A stretch of DNA of 64,000 nt from Pseudomonadota bacterium (GTDB lineage: Bacteria > Pseudomonadota > Alphaproteobacteria > Reyranellales > Reyranellaceae): the NCBI GenBank assembly GCA_018242505.1, contig JAFEBU010000074.1, positions 1 through 64,000 of the forward strand, in the 5' to 3' direction. Under the pieces are notes generated by a model. That model was not told the DNA's origin, ran no database searches, and was given only the letters and a program-made list of their open reading frames with translations. Below are positions 15,946-24,373 of this stretch, one piece after another. Position numbers and translations under genes: made by a program. Every line of letters begins with the position of its first letter. Positions within the stretch are counted from its first letter, which is position 1.

Positions 15946-15991
15946 TGGAGAGGGCCTCCGGGCCGCGGCGGAACCGCAGACGGAGGATGAG

Positions 15992-16453
15992 ATGTCGGTC
16001 ATTGATGCTGAAATGGATCAGGTGGTGCCGCCGCCTTCTATTCGCGTGCGGCTCGCGGGTCCGCGCGATTGTGATGCGCTATGCGCCTTGCTGGATAACC
16101 CGCAATACGCACGCGAGCAGGTGATGACCTGGATGGCCAGCCCTGCCACGACGCTTCTGGTCGCGCAGAGCGAGTCAGGCGTATTGGCTGTCGCGGTCCT
16201 GGTGACACGGATCGTGCCGCGGCTGGAAGGCGGCATCCACAAGGTCGTCGAGGTCGACAATCTTGTGGTGCGTGCCGATCAGCGCGGCCGCCGGATCGGC
16301 CGCCGCTTGCTGGCAGCAGCCGTCGAATGGTCCCGTCAGCGCCGCGCCGTCCAGATCGAGGCTTTCGTGGGCGACGTCAACCGCGATGCCAAGCGCTTCT
16401 ACGAAAGCTTCGGCTTTGCCAAATCCTCCGACCGCTTGGTGTTGGCGGCCTGA
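15992..16453 (+). CDS. GNAT-family N-acetyltransferase
   Basis: The 153-residue protein is a single GNAT domain. The acetyl-CoA pyrophosphate loop is DQRGRRIGRRLL (Q/R-x-x-G-x-G/A pattern, about 93-104), preceded by VEVDNLVV, and a C-terminal AKRFYESFGFAKSSDRLVL matches motif B. The acceptor is unknown; members modify amines on antibiotics, proteins or small metabolites. The start MSVIDAEM at 15992 follows GGAGG by 5 nt. The gene lies 55 nt downstream of the putative attenuator hairpin, so expression is probably conditional on translation of the upstream leader. Confidence 0.85.
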   Translation: MSVIDAEMDQVVPPPSIRVRLAGPRDCDALCALLDNPQYAREQVMTWMASPATTLLVAQSESGVLAVAVLVTRIVPRLEGGIHKVVEVDNLVVRADQRGRRIGRRLLAAAVEWSRQRRAVQIEAFVGDVNRDAKRFYESFGFAKSSDRLVLAA

Positions 16454-16476
16454 TTCGCGGATCTCGGCGGAGCCGG

Positions 16477-17133
16477 CTAAGCCGGCTCCTTGTCGCGTTC
16501 CGCCCACATCTTCTGGAAGGCAGGCCGGCTTTGGCAAGCGCTGAGCCAAGCCTTCACTTTGGGGGCAGCATCGAACAGCTCGGGTGCCGGCAGGGCATAG
16601 CGCACGATCTCAGCGACATTGATGTCCGCCACCGTGAATCGGTTGCCGACGAGGAAGCCGCTGTGGGCCAACGCTCTGTCGAGGACGGCGAATGGACCGC
16701 GCAATGCCGCCACGGCGGCATCGGCGATCTTGGGATCTTTGGTGCCACTTGGATTACCGACGCGGTGGTAGACGATATTGAGAGCCTGGCTCTCGACTTC
16801 GGTCGCCGCCCATAGCGCCCACATCGACATTTCGCCGTCTTCCGCGATATTGGCCGGCGCCAGCGGTCCGCCTTGCTTTTTGGCGAGGTAAAGATTGATG
16901 GCGAGCGATTCGTGCAGGATCAGGCCGCCATCGTCGATCGATGGTACATGACCGTTGGGATTGACCTTGAGGAAGGCCGGCGATCGCGTGTTCAGCGGTG
17001 CGTCGGGCGCAGCCGCATTCGCGAGCCGGTAGTGCTGGATGACCGGCACGTGCTTGAAGGGCAGGCCGAGCTCGTAAGCCAGCCAGATATTGCGCGATGC
17101 GCGCGAGCGATAGACACCGTAGATCGTCAACAT
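16477..17133 (-). CDS. glutathione S-transferase
   Basis: The 218-residue protein has an N-terminal thioredoxin-like domain: MLTIYGVYRSRASRNIW with the probable catalytic serine, then NPNGHVPSIDDGGLILHESLAI, whose cis-proline and ES residues bind glutathione. An all-helical C-terminal domain carries FTVADINVAEIVRY. It conjugates or reduces substrates with glutathione in the cytoplasm. It is convergent with the GNAT gene and divergent from a cupin gene across 102 bp. Unlike the copy at 7000-7615 it is intact. The substrate is unknown. Confidence 0.9.
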   Translation of the reverse strand: MLTIYGVYRSRASRNIWLAYELGLPFKHVPVIQHYRLANAAAPDAPLNTRSPAFLKVNPNGHVPSIDDGGLILHESLAINLYLAKKQGGPLAPANIAEDGEMSMWALWAATEVESQALNIVYHRVGNPSGTKDPKIADAAVAALRGPFAVLDRALAHSGFLVGNRFTVADINVAEIVRYALPAPELFDAAPKVKAWLSACQSRPAFQKMWAERDKEPA

Positions 17134-17235
17134 GGCCGGGCCTGTCTATCAGGAGTATCGGCCCTTGTCCGTGTCAAAAAACTGCAGTCCTCATCGCGCT
17201 TGTTGATCAACCTGCGTAGGTCTAGGCTTTTTCGT

Positions 17236-17589
17236 ATGACGAATGCGGACAGGCTCAAACCGGTGAAGGATGCCAGCGGTCTCTACGAGGTGGAGCGTCG
17301 GGCGCGACATGCTGTGCGGCCCGGCTTCCACATCAGCGAACTGCAGCTTTCTCCGAGCCAGAAGGTGCCCTGGCACTATCACACCAGCATCAGCGATACG
17401 TTCTACGTGCTCGAGGGGCAGATGCGGCTCTTCCTGCAGAACCCAAAGGAGGAGGTAAGGCTCGGTCCAGGCGAGACCTATGTCGCGGCGGCCAAGCGGC
17501 CGCATCTCGTCACCAATGCCGGCACGACATCGCTCACCTTCCTTGTTCTGCAAGGCATGGGGGAATACGACTACGTCCCGCTGATCTGA
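17236..17589 (+). CDS. small cupin-domain protein
   Basis: The 117-residue protein is one cupin barrel. The metal-binding motif 1 reads PWHYHTSISDTFYVLEGQ (two histidines and, in place of the usual acidic ligand, a probable E in VLEG). Motif 2 is GPGETYVAAAKRPHLVTN (histidine in RPHLV). Single-domain cupins act as isomerases, oxygenases or sugar-binding proteins and this one cannot be assigned. The ATG at 17236 was chosen because the upstream frame is not protein-like. It is convergent with the acyl-CoA synthetase gene, only 5 nt from its end. Confidence 0.8.
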   Translation: MTNADRLKPVKDASGLYEVERRARHAVRPGFHISELQLSPSQKVPWHYHTSISDTFYVLEGQMRLFLQNPKEEVRLGPGETYVAAAKRPHLVTNAGTTSLTFLVLQGMGEYDYVPLI

Positions 17590-17594
17590 AACGG

Positions 17595-19145
17595 TCAGGT
17601 GATAGCCGGTTTGTCGGCACCCACAAACTGGGTCCGCAACTCGCGCTTCAGCACTTTTCCGGTCGCATTGCGTGGCAGCGCGTCGATGAAGGAGACCAAC
17701 TGCGGCACCTTGAACTTGGCGAGCTTGCCCAGGCAGTGTTGGATCACGTCGCCTTCTTCGAGCATCTGGCCCGGTTTGCGAACGATGATGGCCATACCGA
17801 CCTCGCCCCAGCGCTCGTTGGGCACGCCGATGATGGCGGCATCCGCGACCTGCGGGAGCTGGAACAGGACGTTCTCGACCTCGGCCGGGTAAACGTTCTC
17901 GCCACCCGAGATGTACATGTCCTTCCAACGGTCGACGATGTAGACGAAGCCTTCCTCGTCCATGCGGGCGGCATCGCCGGTGTGCAGCCAGCCGTCGGTG
18001 AAAGCGCTGGCGGTCGCCTCGGGCCTGTTCCAGTAGCCGGGTGTGATGTTCGGCCCCTTGATCAGAAGCTCGCCGATCGCACCGCTGGACACATCGGAGC
18101 CCTGGTCGTCGACGATGCGGATCGCGGTATGCATCAAAGCCTTGCCGGCCGATCCCAGCTTGCGGATCGCGTCGGCCGCATCGAGCATCGTGCCAGCAGG
18201 GCTGGTTTCGGTCATGCCCCAACCCTGTACCAACGGTACACCGCGCGCCGTCCAGCCCTCCAGGATCGAAAGCGCACAGGGGGCGCCGCCGACACCTGCC
18301 ACCTGCAGCCGGGTGAGATCGGCACCCTGGAATTTCGGGTGCTGCATCATGAACTGGTAGGGTGCCGGAACGGCGAAAAAATGCGTGATGCCGAACGCGG
18401 GGTCGGAGATGTAGTCGAGCGCCAGCCCTGGATCGAAAGCGCGCATGATCAGGATGGTGCCGCCAGCATGCAGGACGGGGTTTGCGTAGCAGTTGAGGCC
18501 GCCGGTATGGAACAGCGGCAAGACCACGAGCTGGACGGTCTGCGGCGAGATCAGTGCAGGAATGCCGAGATTGATGCAATTCCAAAGCACCATGCCGTGA
18601 GTGATGATCGCGCCCTTGGGATGTCCCGTGGTGCCGGACGTGTACATCACCATGCCGATGTCGTCATGGTTGAGAGGGATAGGGGCAGGTATCGCCGCGC
18701 CGCCAGCCAGCGCACGCTCGTAGGCGCTGTCCGGCTGCTCATGATCGATCTCGAGCAGATGCGCCGTTTTGCAGAGCTTCGCCAAATCGCGCGCGGCCGC
18801 CGCGAAGCTCTTGTCATAAATCAGCAGCTTCGGCGTCGAATCGCCCAGGATGTATTCGAGTTCGGGGACGGCGAGCCGCCAATTGAGCGGCAGCATGATG
18901 GCGCCGATCCGGCCACAGGCGAACTGGAGTTCGAAATATTCGGCGCAATTGGGCGCCAGCAGCGCGACACGATCGCCCTTGCCGATCCCCAATGCCGCCA
19001 GCGCGGCCGTGAGACGGTTGGTGCGGTGGTCGAGATCCGCGTAGGTGAAGCGGCGTTCCGTTTGCAGGTCGTGGATTGCAAGCTGGCGTGGCCGGCGGCC
19101 GGCGTGGTGCGCGATCCAGTCGTAGTAGGGAGGAATTCCAGACAT
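17595..19145 (-). CDS. acyl-CoA synthetase (ANL superfamily)
   Basis: The 516-residue enzyme is a full-length ANL adenylate-forming ligase. The P-loop is MVMYTSGTTGHPKGAIITHG (about 175-194), GWGMTETSPAG is motif A5, DRWKDMYISGGENVYPAEVE is motif A8 and a C-terminal lysine motif is present in PRNATGKVLKRELR. It activates a carboxylic acid to acyl-AMP and then acyl-CoA. The overall pattern resembles medium/long-chain fatty-acyl or cyclohexanecarboxylate-type ligases. It follows a truncated paralogue by 2 nt and is probably translated together with it. Confidence 0.9.
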   Translation of the reverse strand: MSGIPPYYDWIAHHAGRRPRQLAIHDLQTERRFTYADLDHRTNRLTAALAALGIGKGDRVALLAPNCAEYFELQFACGRIGAIMLPLNWRLAVPELEYILGDSTPKLLIYDKSFAAAARDLAKLCKTAHLLEIDHEQPDSAYERALAGGAAIPAPIPLNHDDIGMVMYTSGTTGHPKGAIITHGMVLWNCINLGIPALISPQTVQLVVLPLFHTGGLNCYANPVLHAGGTILIMRAFDPGLALDYISDPAFGITHFFAVPAPYQFMMQHPKFQGADLTRLQVAGVGGAPCALSILEGWTARGVPLVQGWGMTETSPAGTMLDAADAIRKLGSAGKALMHTAIRIVDDQGSDVSSGAIGELLIKGPNITPGYWNRPEATASAFTDGWLHTGDAARMDEEGFVYIVDRWKDMYISGGENVYPAEVENVLFQLPQVADAAIIGVPNERWGEVGMAIIVRKPGQMLEEGDVIQHCLGKLAKFKVPQLVSFIDALPRNATGKVLKRELRTQFVGADKPAIT

Positions 19146-19147
19146 GG

Positions 19148-20065
19148 TCAGCTCGCAATATGGCCGGCGGAGTCGATCAGCCGGACACCCGGCAGCAGGA
19201 CCGAGGCTTTGCCAAGCACCTGCTCGGGGATCGGTGTCGTGCCGTAGAGGATGGTGGAGAGAGTCGACAGGTCGAAGTCGCTGAACCGGCGATGGGACAG
19301 AAGCTGATCGATCATGTCGGGCCGGAGCTGTGCATGCGTGACCTTGTCGGCGGTAACCATCTGTAGCACCTCGCGCGGATCGAAGCGCGGCACGAAGACG
19401 TGACGACCACCCGCCAAGGTGACACCAAACGTGAGAGCATCCTCGGCCAGTTCGAACATCGGCGAGGCATGGAGGTAGGTCGTGCTGCCATCGAAGCCAA
19501 GCCGGCCGGCCGCCTCCATGGCATTGCCGACCATGGCCTCGTGGGTGAGGGCGGTTCCGGACGAGCCCTGATAAAAGAGGCCCGCGGGATCCTCACCGCT
19601 GGCACCCGTATCCGGAACGGGCTCGTAGGCGGAGAGATCTTCGTAGTGCAGCATGCCTTCCGGCGGAGAGATGTCGTCGATCCAGACGGCTTCGCGCAGA
19701 TCTGGAGTCCGGCTTTCGAGTTCTGTCAAATGATGCGCCATGCTTCCGTCGATAAACAGGACGACGGAACGAGAATCAGCGAGGATCTGCGCCACTTCAG
19801 CGGAGGCGAGCCCGGTATTCAGGGGAACCAGGACGGCTCCAATCCACGCCGTCGCATACATGAGCTCGAAATAGCGGTCGCTGTTCTGTGCCAGGATCGC
19901 AACCCGGTCACCGCGCCTTACCTCCAGCATGGTCAGGGCCCCCGCTACCCGGCCCACGCGGTCAGCGGTTTGCCTCCAGATCCGCCGGCGAGGCGCGAAG
20001 CTCGTGGACGGTGCGTCGGGTTTGCGTTCGGCCGCCTGGTGCAGGCCTGAAGTCAATGCATACAT
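19148..20065 (-). pseudogene. truncated, degenerate acyl-CoA-synthetase-like protein
   Basis: The 305-residue product matches the N-terminal part of ANL ligases, including RRRIWRQTADRVGRVAGAL and GDRVAILAQNSDRYFELMYA. The ATP-binding P-loop is eroded to LFYQGSSGTALTHEA, lacking the usual TSGTTG-x-x-KG lysine. The protein stops at LIDSAGHIAS, where the YG-x-TE motif should be. The A8 region and the whole C-terminal domain are missing; a full member has about 520 residues. It could not adenylate a substrate by the standard mechanism. It is either a decaying gene or a non-catalytic partner of the intact ligase whose start lies 2 nt downstream. Confidence 0.65.
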
Positions 20066-20130
20066 GATGCTGCGATGCTAGGGTGCCGTTCATTCGCGCT
20101 GCAAGGGGGTATCATGCTAGAGGAAAAGCC

Positions 20131-21363
20131 ATGAATGTCATGAGCCCGCCGACGGCGCCAACACGACTGGCCTTCAATCCCCTCGACCCTGCCTTCCTTG
20201 CCGATCCCTATCCTTTTTATCGCCGCCTGCGCGAAGAGGCACCGGTGTTCAAGGCGGAGCAGGGGTTCTGGCTGCTGACGCGCTATGAAGACGTGGCCTT
20301 CGCGCTTCGCGACAGGCGCTTCGGCAAGGATTTCGCCGGCTCCATCCGCCGCCGCTACGGCGAGGATCGTCTGCACGAGCCGACCATCGCCAATCTGGCG
20401 CACACCATGCTGGTACTCGATCCGCCGGATCATACCCGCTTGCGCAGCCTGGTGACGAAAGCATTCACCGCACGCCGGATTGCCGACATGCGGTCACGCA
20501 TCCGGCACCTGGTCAACCAGCAGCTCGACCGGGTGATCGACAAGGGCGGCATGGATGTGATCCGCGATCTCGCCCACCGCCTGCCGGTGATCGTGATCTG
20601 CGACATGCTGGGAATTCCCGAGGAACATCGCGCGCCGTTCCTGGCCGGCAGCAACGTCAGCGGCCGTATCCTCGATCCGGCGCCGATGACGCGCGAGGAA
20701 CTCGATCACGCCAATGCCATGACCGAAGCCGGCAACGTCTATTTCGACCAGCTTTGTGAGTTGCGCCGACGGGAGCCGCAGGACGATCTCACGACGGAGT
20801 TGGTGCGAGCGGAGGAAGCCGGAGACCGATTGAGCAGCGAAGAGCTTCGTTCGAATATCGGACTTCTGTTCGGCGCCGGCCATGAAACCACCACCAACCT
20901 GATCGGCAACGGTCTGCTGGCGCTTCACCGCTCGCCGGACCAGTGGCAACGGCTGCAAGACGATCCTTCGTTGATCCCTGGTGCGGTCGAGGAACTGCTG
21001 CGCTTCGATTCCTCGGTGCAGATGACCGGCCGCGTCACCAACACCGAGGTCGAGGTTGGCGGCGTGAACATACCGGCCGGCGAAAGCATCATCATGCTGT
21101 TGGGCGCGGCCAACCGAGATCCCGCGCAATATGTCGAGCCCGACCGGCTGGATATCGGGCGCGAGAATGTGCGGCCGATGTCGTTCGGCGGCGGCATCCA
21201 CCACTGCCTCGGGGCGCAGCTCGCCCGCCTGGAGGCGGAGCTAGTCTTTTCCGCCCTCGTCGAGCGGCTGCCATCGCTCGAATTGCCGGAGAAGGACCGG
21301 CCCGACTGGCGGCGTAGTTTCACGCTCCGTGGCCTCAACAAGCTTCCGGCTGTCTGGCACTAG
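20131..21363 (+). CDS. cytochrome P450
   Basis: The 410-residue soluble bacterial P450 shows the I-helix oxygen-activation motif GAGHETT (about 251-257), the K-helix ExxR in EELLR and the heme-cysteine loop FGGGIHHCLGAQLARLE (about 351-367). It has no membrane anchor. It needs a ferredoxin and reductase, which are not encoded nearby. The start is MNVMSPP at 20131 after GAGGAAAAG. It diverges from the truncated ligase gene across 65 bp and is followed after 3 nt by a protein phosphatase gene. The substrate is unknown. Confidence 0.92.
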   Translation: MNVMSPPTAPTRLAFNPLDPAFLADPYPFYRRLREEAPVFKAEQGFWLLTRYEDVAFALRDRRFGKDFAGSIRRRYGEDRLHEPTIANLAHTMLVLDPPDHTRLRSLVTKAFTARRIADMRSRIRHLVNQQLDRVIDKGGMDVIRDLAHRLPVIVICDMLGIPEEHRAPFLAGSNVSGRILDPAPMTREELDHANAMTEAGNVYFDQLCELRRREPQDDLTTELVRAEEAGDRLSSEELRSNIGLLFGAGHETTTNLIGNGLLALHRSPDQWQRLQDDPSLIPGAVEELLRFDSSVQMTGRVTNTEVEVGGVNIPAGESIIMLLGAANRDPAQYVEPDRLDIGRENVRPMSFGGGIHHCLGAQLARLEAELVFSALVERLPSLELPEKDRPDWRRSFTLRGLNKLPAVWH

Positions 21364-21366
21364 GAC

Positions 21367-22074
21367 ATGGGTTCTCGCTGGCGGGGCGAAGGCGGCCAAC
21401 ATCGCGGTGGCCGACCTTACCAGGAAGATAGCTGGGCGCTGCGGCAACTTGCCGACGGATCGCTGCTGGCGATCGTTGCCGACGGCATGGGGGGGCATGC
21501 CGGCGGTGCAACGGCCTCGAAGCTCGCGGTCGAGGCGGCGGTGAAAGCGGTCGAGCGGGGCGGGTCGCTCACCGACGCGTTGCAGGCGGCCAATGTCGCG
21601 GTAGGCGAGGGCGGGAAAGGCAAACCCGAACTCGAAGGCATGGGCACGACGGTCGTGGTGGCCCTCGTCAAAGCGGACGATGTGCAGTGGATCAGCGTGG
21701 GCGATTCGCCGTTCTATCTCGTCTCCGAAGGATCACCGGTGCGATTGAATGCGGACCATTCGATGGCGCCCCAGATCGACGCTCTGCACGCGCGCGGCTT
21801 GTTGACGGCCGAGGAGGCCGCAGCTCACCCCGGTCGCCATACGCTGCGCGAGGCCGTGATGGGACAGCCATTGTCGCTGATCGACCAGGGCAGTCGGCAA
21901 CTGGGGCCCGACGCTCGGCTTCTCTTGTGCAGCGACGGCGTGCACAGCGTTCCCGACGATGCGATCGCCGCACACGCGTCGCAGCCGGTACAGGAACTGA
22001 TCGCCACGGTGTTGGCAGCCGGTGTTGCTCATCAGGATAATGTCACAGTCATCAAGCTGGAACGGGAGCCATGA
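21367..22074 (+). CDS. PP2C-type protein serine/threonine phosphatase
   Basis: The 235-residue protein has PP2C motifs. An N-terminal QED precedes the metal-binding LLAIVADGMGGHAGGATAS (about 34-52), followed by GMGTTVVVAL, WISVGDSPFYLV and LLLCSDGVHSV with DNVTVIKL at the end. The arginine and first aspartate of the usual RxxNED motif are partly replaced (RPYQED). It would dephosphorylate a protein with two metal ions. No kinase is encoded nearby. It starts 3 nt after the P450 stop and overlaps the asparaginase start by 4 nt. Confidence 0.85.
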   Translation: MGSRWRGEGGQHRGGRPYQEDSWALRQLADGSLLAIVADGMGGHAGGATASKLAVEAAVKAVERGGSLTDALQAANVAVGEGGKGKPELEGMGTTVVVALVKADDVQWISVGDSPFYLVSEGSPVRLNADHSMAPQIDALHARGLLTAEEAAAHPGRHTLREAVMGQPLSLIDQGSRQLGPDARLLLCSDGVHSVPDDAIAAHASQPVQELIATVLAAGVAHQDNVTVIKLEREP

Positions 22075-23072
22075 GCAACGGACCAGTCGTCATCGAAGTC
22101 ACGCGCGGTCCCGTGGTCGAGAGCCGGCACGAGGGCATTGCCGCCGTCGTGAAACCTGACGGCGCGATCGTCGCTTCCTGGGGAGATATCGATGCTCCGA
22201 TCCTGCCACGATCGGCCAACAAGCCGATCCAGGCGATGGCGTTCGTCGAAAGCGGCGCGGTCGAGCGGTTTGACCTCGGCAACGAACATATCGCGCTCGC
22301 CTGCGCCTCGCACAACGGCGAGCCACGTCATGTCGAAACGGTGCGGGCGTGGCTCGTAAAAGTGGGATTGGGCGAGACAGACCTTGAATGCGGCACGCAT
22401 CCACCGCGCCTGCAATCCTCCATTGAATCCCTCGCCCGCGAGGGTGCAGCGCCGACGCCGGCTTTCAACAATTGCTCGGGCAAGCACAGCGGTTTCCTGA
22501 CGACGGCCGTGACCTACGGCGAGCCGACGCGTGGCTATATCGGCTACGATCATCCGGTACAGCGCCGATTGCGGGACGTGATGACGGATCTTTGTGGCGC
22601 CGATGCCCACGGCTTTGCCCATGGCACCGACGGTTGCGGGATCCCGACCCTGGCCACACCGCTCAAGCGGTTGGCCCAGGCCATGGCGTCCATGGCCGAG
22701 CCGTCACGGCTCTCGAGCAAGCGCGCCGAGGCGGCGAGCCGCATCCGTGCGGCGATAAGTGCCGAGCCCTTCATGGTGGCAGGCACGGGCCGTTTCTGCA
22801 CCCGCGTCAATGCGGCCCTGCCGGGCGTCGCCCAGGTCAAGACAGGGGCCGAGGGTGTGTTCTGCGGCATGATGCCGGGCCTCGGGCTCGGCATCGCCCT
22901 CAAGATGTGGGATGGCGCGGGCCGCGCGGCGGAGGTGGCGATGGCGGCCCTGCTGGCTCACCTCGGCGTCCTGCCACCGTCCCAGCAGGAAGAGCTGCTG
23001 CATCCGCCAGTCAGGAACGTGGTCGGCCTGCTGGTGGGCGAGATGCGGCCGGCCAGGCGCTGGCTGGGATAA
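22071..23072 (+). CDS. L-asparaginase, Rhizobium etli AnsA type
   Basis: The 333-residue protein belongs to the asparaginase II family of the Rhizobium etli type, unrelated to E. coli AnsA/AnsB. Family blocks seen are RSANKPIQAMAF, ACASHNGEPRHVETV, FNNCSGKHSGFL (Ser-Lys catalytic pairs and the zinc-associated cysteine) and DGCGIPTLATPL. It hydrolyses asparagine to aspartate and ammonia in the cytoplasm. Translation is coupled to the phosphatase gene through an ATGA overlap. It ends 11 nt before an RNA methyltransferase gene. Confidence 0.9.
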   Translation: MSNGPVVIEVTRGPVVESRHEGIAAVVKPDGAIVASWGDIDAPILPRSANKPIQAMAFVESGAVERFDLGNEHIALACASHNGEPRHVETVRAWLVKVGLGETDLECGTHPPRLQSSIESLAREGAAPTPAFNNCSGKHSGFLTTAVTYGEPTRGYIGYDHPVQRRLRDVMTDLCGADAHGFAHGTDGCGIPTLATPLKRLAQAMASMAEPSRLSSKRAEAASRIRAAISAEPFMVAGTGRFCTRVNAALPGVAQVKTGAEGVFCGMMPGLGLGIALKMWDGAGRAAEVAMAALLAHLGVLPPSQQEELLHPPVRNVVGLLVGEMRPARRWLG

Positions 23073-23083
23073 GGGGAAGGAGC

Positions 23084-24340
23084 GTGGCGATCACGCTCGA
23101 CATCCAGGAAATGGGCGCGCGCGGCGACGGCGTCGCCGAGCAAGGCGGCGAGCGGTATTTCGTGCCTTTCGCCTTGCCGGGGGAGACCGTCGAGGCCGAG
23201 CCTCTGGAGCGCCGCGGCGAGGGAATAATGGCCCGGCTCATCGAGGTCCTGGCGCCGTCGCGACATCGCGAGATGCCGCCTTGCGCATATTTCGCCGTGT
23301 GCGGCGGCTGCGCCTTGCAGCATTGGCGCCGGGATATCTACACCGCCTGGAAGGTGAGCCTGCTCGAACGCGCGCTGAAGCAGCGTGGGGTCGAGGCGCC
23401 GCCGTTCGAAGCCCCCATGGTCGGCGAGCCCGGCGAACGCCGCCGGGTGGACTTCGTGCTTCGACGACAGGGGCGGCGGACGCTGGCCGGTTTCCATGAG
23501 CGCGCCAGCCCGCGGGTGGTCGATATCGATACCTGCCTCGTCGCACGCCCCTCGCTCAATGCCCTGCTCGAACCATTGCGAACGACGCTGGTCGAGGTCT
23601 TGCCGGACGGTGCCGCGGCCGACGCTGTCGCCAACGAGACAGACACCGGCCTCGACCTGCTGATCCGCCCGCACAAGCAGTTCGACCTTTCGGTCGACCG
23701 ACGCCAGGCCTTGGTCGAGCTGGCTGACAGGGCGAATCTTGCGCGAGTGAGCTGGGGCGACCGCGCCCGGGCCGAGCCGATCGTGGTCCGTCGACGGCCA
23801 TTGCTGGCCCTGGGCGATGCCATCGTCGAACCGCCGCCCGGCGCCTTCCTCCAGGCAACGCGTCGTGGGGAGCAGATAATGCGTGCAGCCGTGACCGCCT
23901 GGAGCGGCGGAGCCATCAGGCTTGCAGACCTTTTTGCCGGGGTCGGGTCGTTATCGCTCGGCCGGCCCGGCCGACTGTCCCTGTTCGAGAGCGACAGGCC
24001 AAGCCTTGCTGCTGCCGACGCAGCGGCGCGCCAGATCAGTGGCAATCGCGTCACCGTCGAGCGGCGAGATCTGTTCCGCAATCCGGTGCCGGCGAAAGGG
24101 CTTGAGGCATTCGACGCTGTCCTGCTTGATCCGCCGCGCGCCGGTGCGGCGGCACAGGTTTCGGAACTCGCGAGGTCACAAGTGCCGCGCGTCATCTACG
24201 CTTCGTGCGATCCCGGCAGCTTCGCCCGCGATGCGCGTGTCCTGCAGGGAGGCGGCTACCGGCTGGAGAAACTGATGCCCATCGACCAATTCCTGTGGTC
24301 ATCCCATCTGGAGTTGATCGCGCTCTTTGGCCGCCGCTAA
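23084..24340 (+). CDS. RlmD/TrmA-type class I RNA (uracil-5) methyltransferase
   Basis: The 418-residue protein opens with a TRAM-like RNA-binding region (about 1-55). The iron-sulfur cysteines follow in CAYFAVCGGCALQHW, plus a fourth in DIDTCLVA. The methyltransferase domain has LADLFAGVGSLSLG (SAM binding), LLDPPRAGAA (catalytic region) and YASCDPGSFARD with the nucleophilic cysteine. It methylates uridine in rRNA or tRNA. I cannot say whether the target is U747, U1939 or a tRNA. The GTG start at 23084 follows GGGAAGGAG at a normal distance. Confidence 0.9.
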   Translation: MAITLDIQEMGARGDGVAEQGGERYFVPFALPGETVEAEPLERRGEGIMARLIEVLAPSRHREMPPCAYFAVCGGCALQHWRRDIYTAWKVSLLERALKQRGVEAPPFEAPMVGEPGERRRVDFVLRRQGRRTLAGFHERASPRVVDIDTCLVARPSLNALLEPLRTTLVEVLPDGAAADAVANETDTGLDLLIRPHKQFDLSVDRRQALVELADRANLARVSWGDRARAEPIVVRRRPLLALGDAIVEPPPGAFLQATRRGEQIMRAAVTAWSGGAIRLADLFAGVGSLSLGRPGRLSLFESDRPSLAAADAAARQISGNRVTVERRDLFRNPVPAKGLEAFDAVLLDPPRAGAAAQVSELARSQVPRVIYASCDPGSFARDARVLQGGGYRLEKLMPIDQFLWSSHLELIALFGRR

Positions 24341-24373
24341 GGTCGGGGCCACGCAAAACGAGGAGATCAACTG

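Noticed and set aside
15863..15991. N-terminal extension of the GNAT protein from TTG 15863
   Set aside because: It would translate through the terminator hairpin and has no ribosome site, whereas ATG 15992 has GGAGG at a good distance.
17736..19247. Open frame of 503 codons on the plus strand
   Set aside because: It mirrors the acyl-CoA synthetase gene on the other strand and has no recognisable domain.
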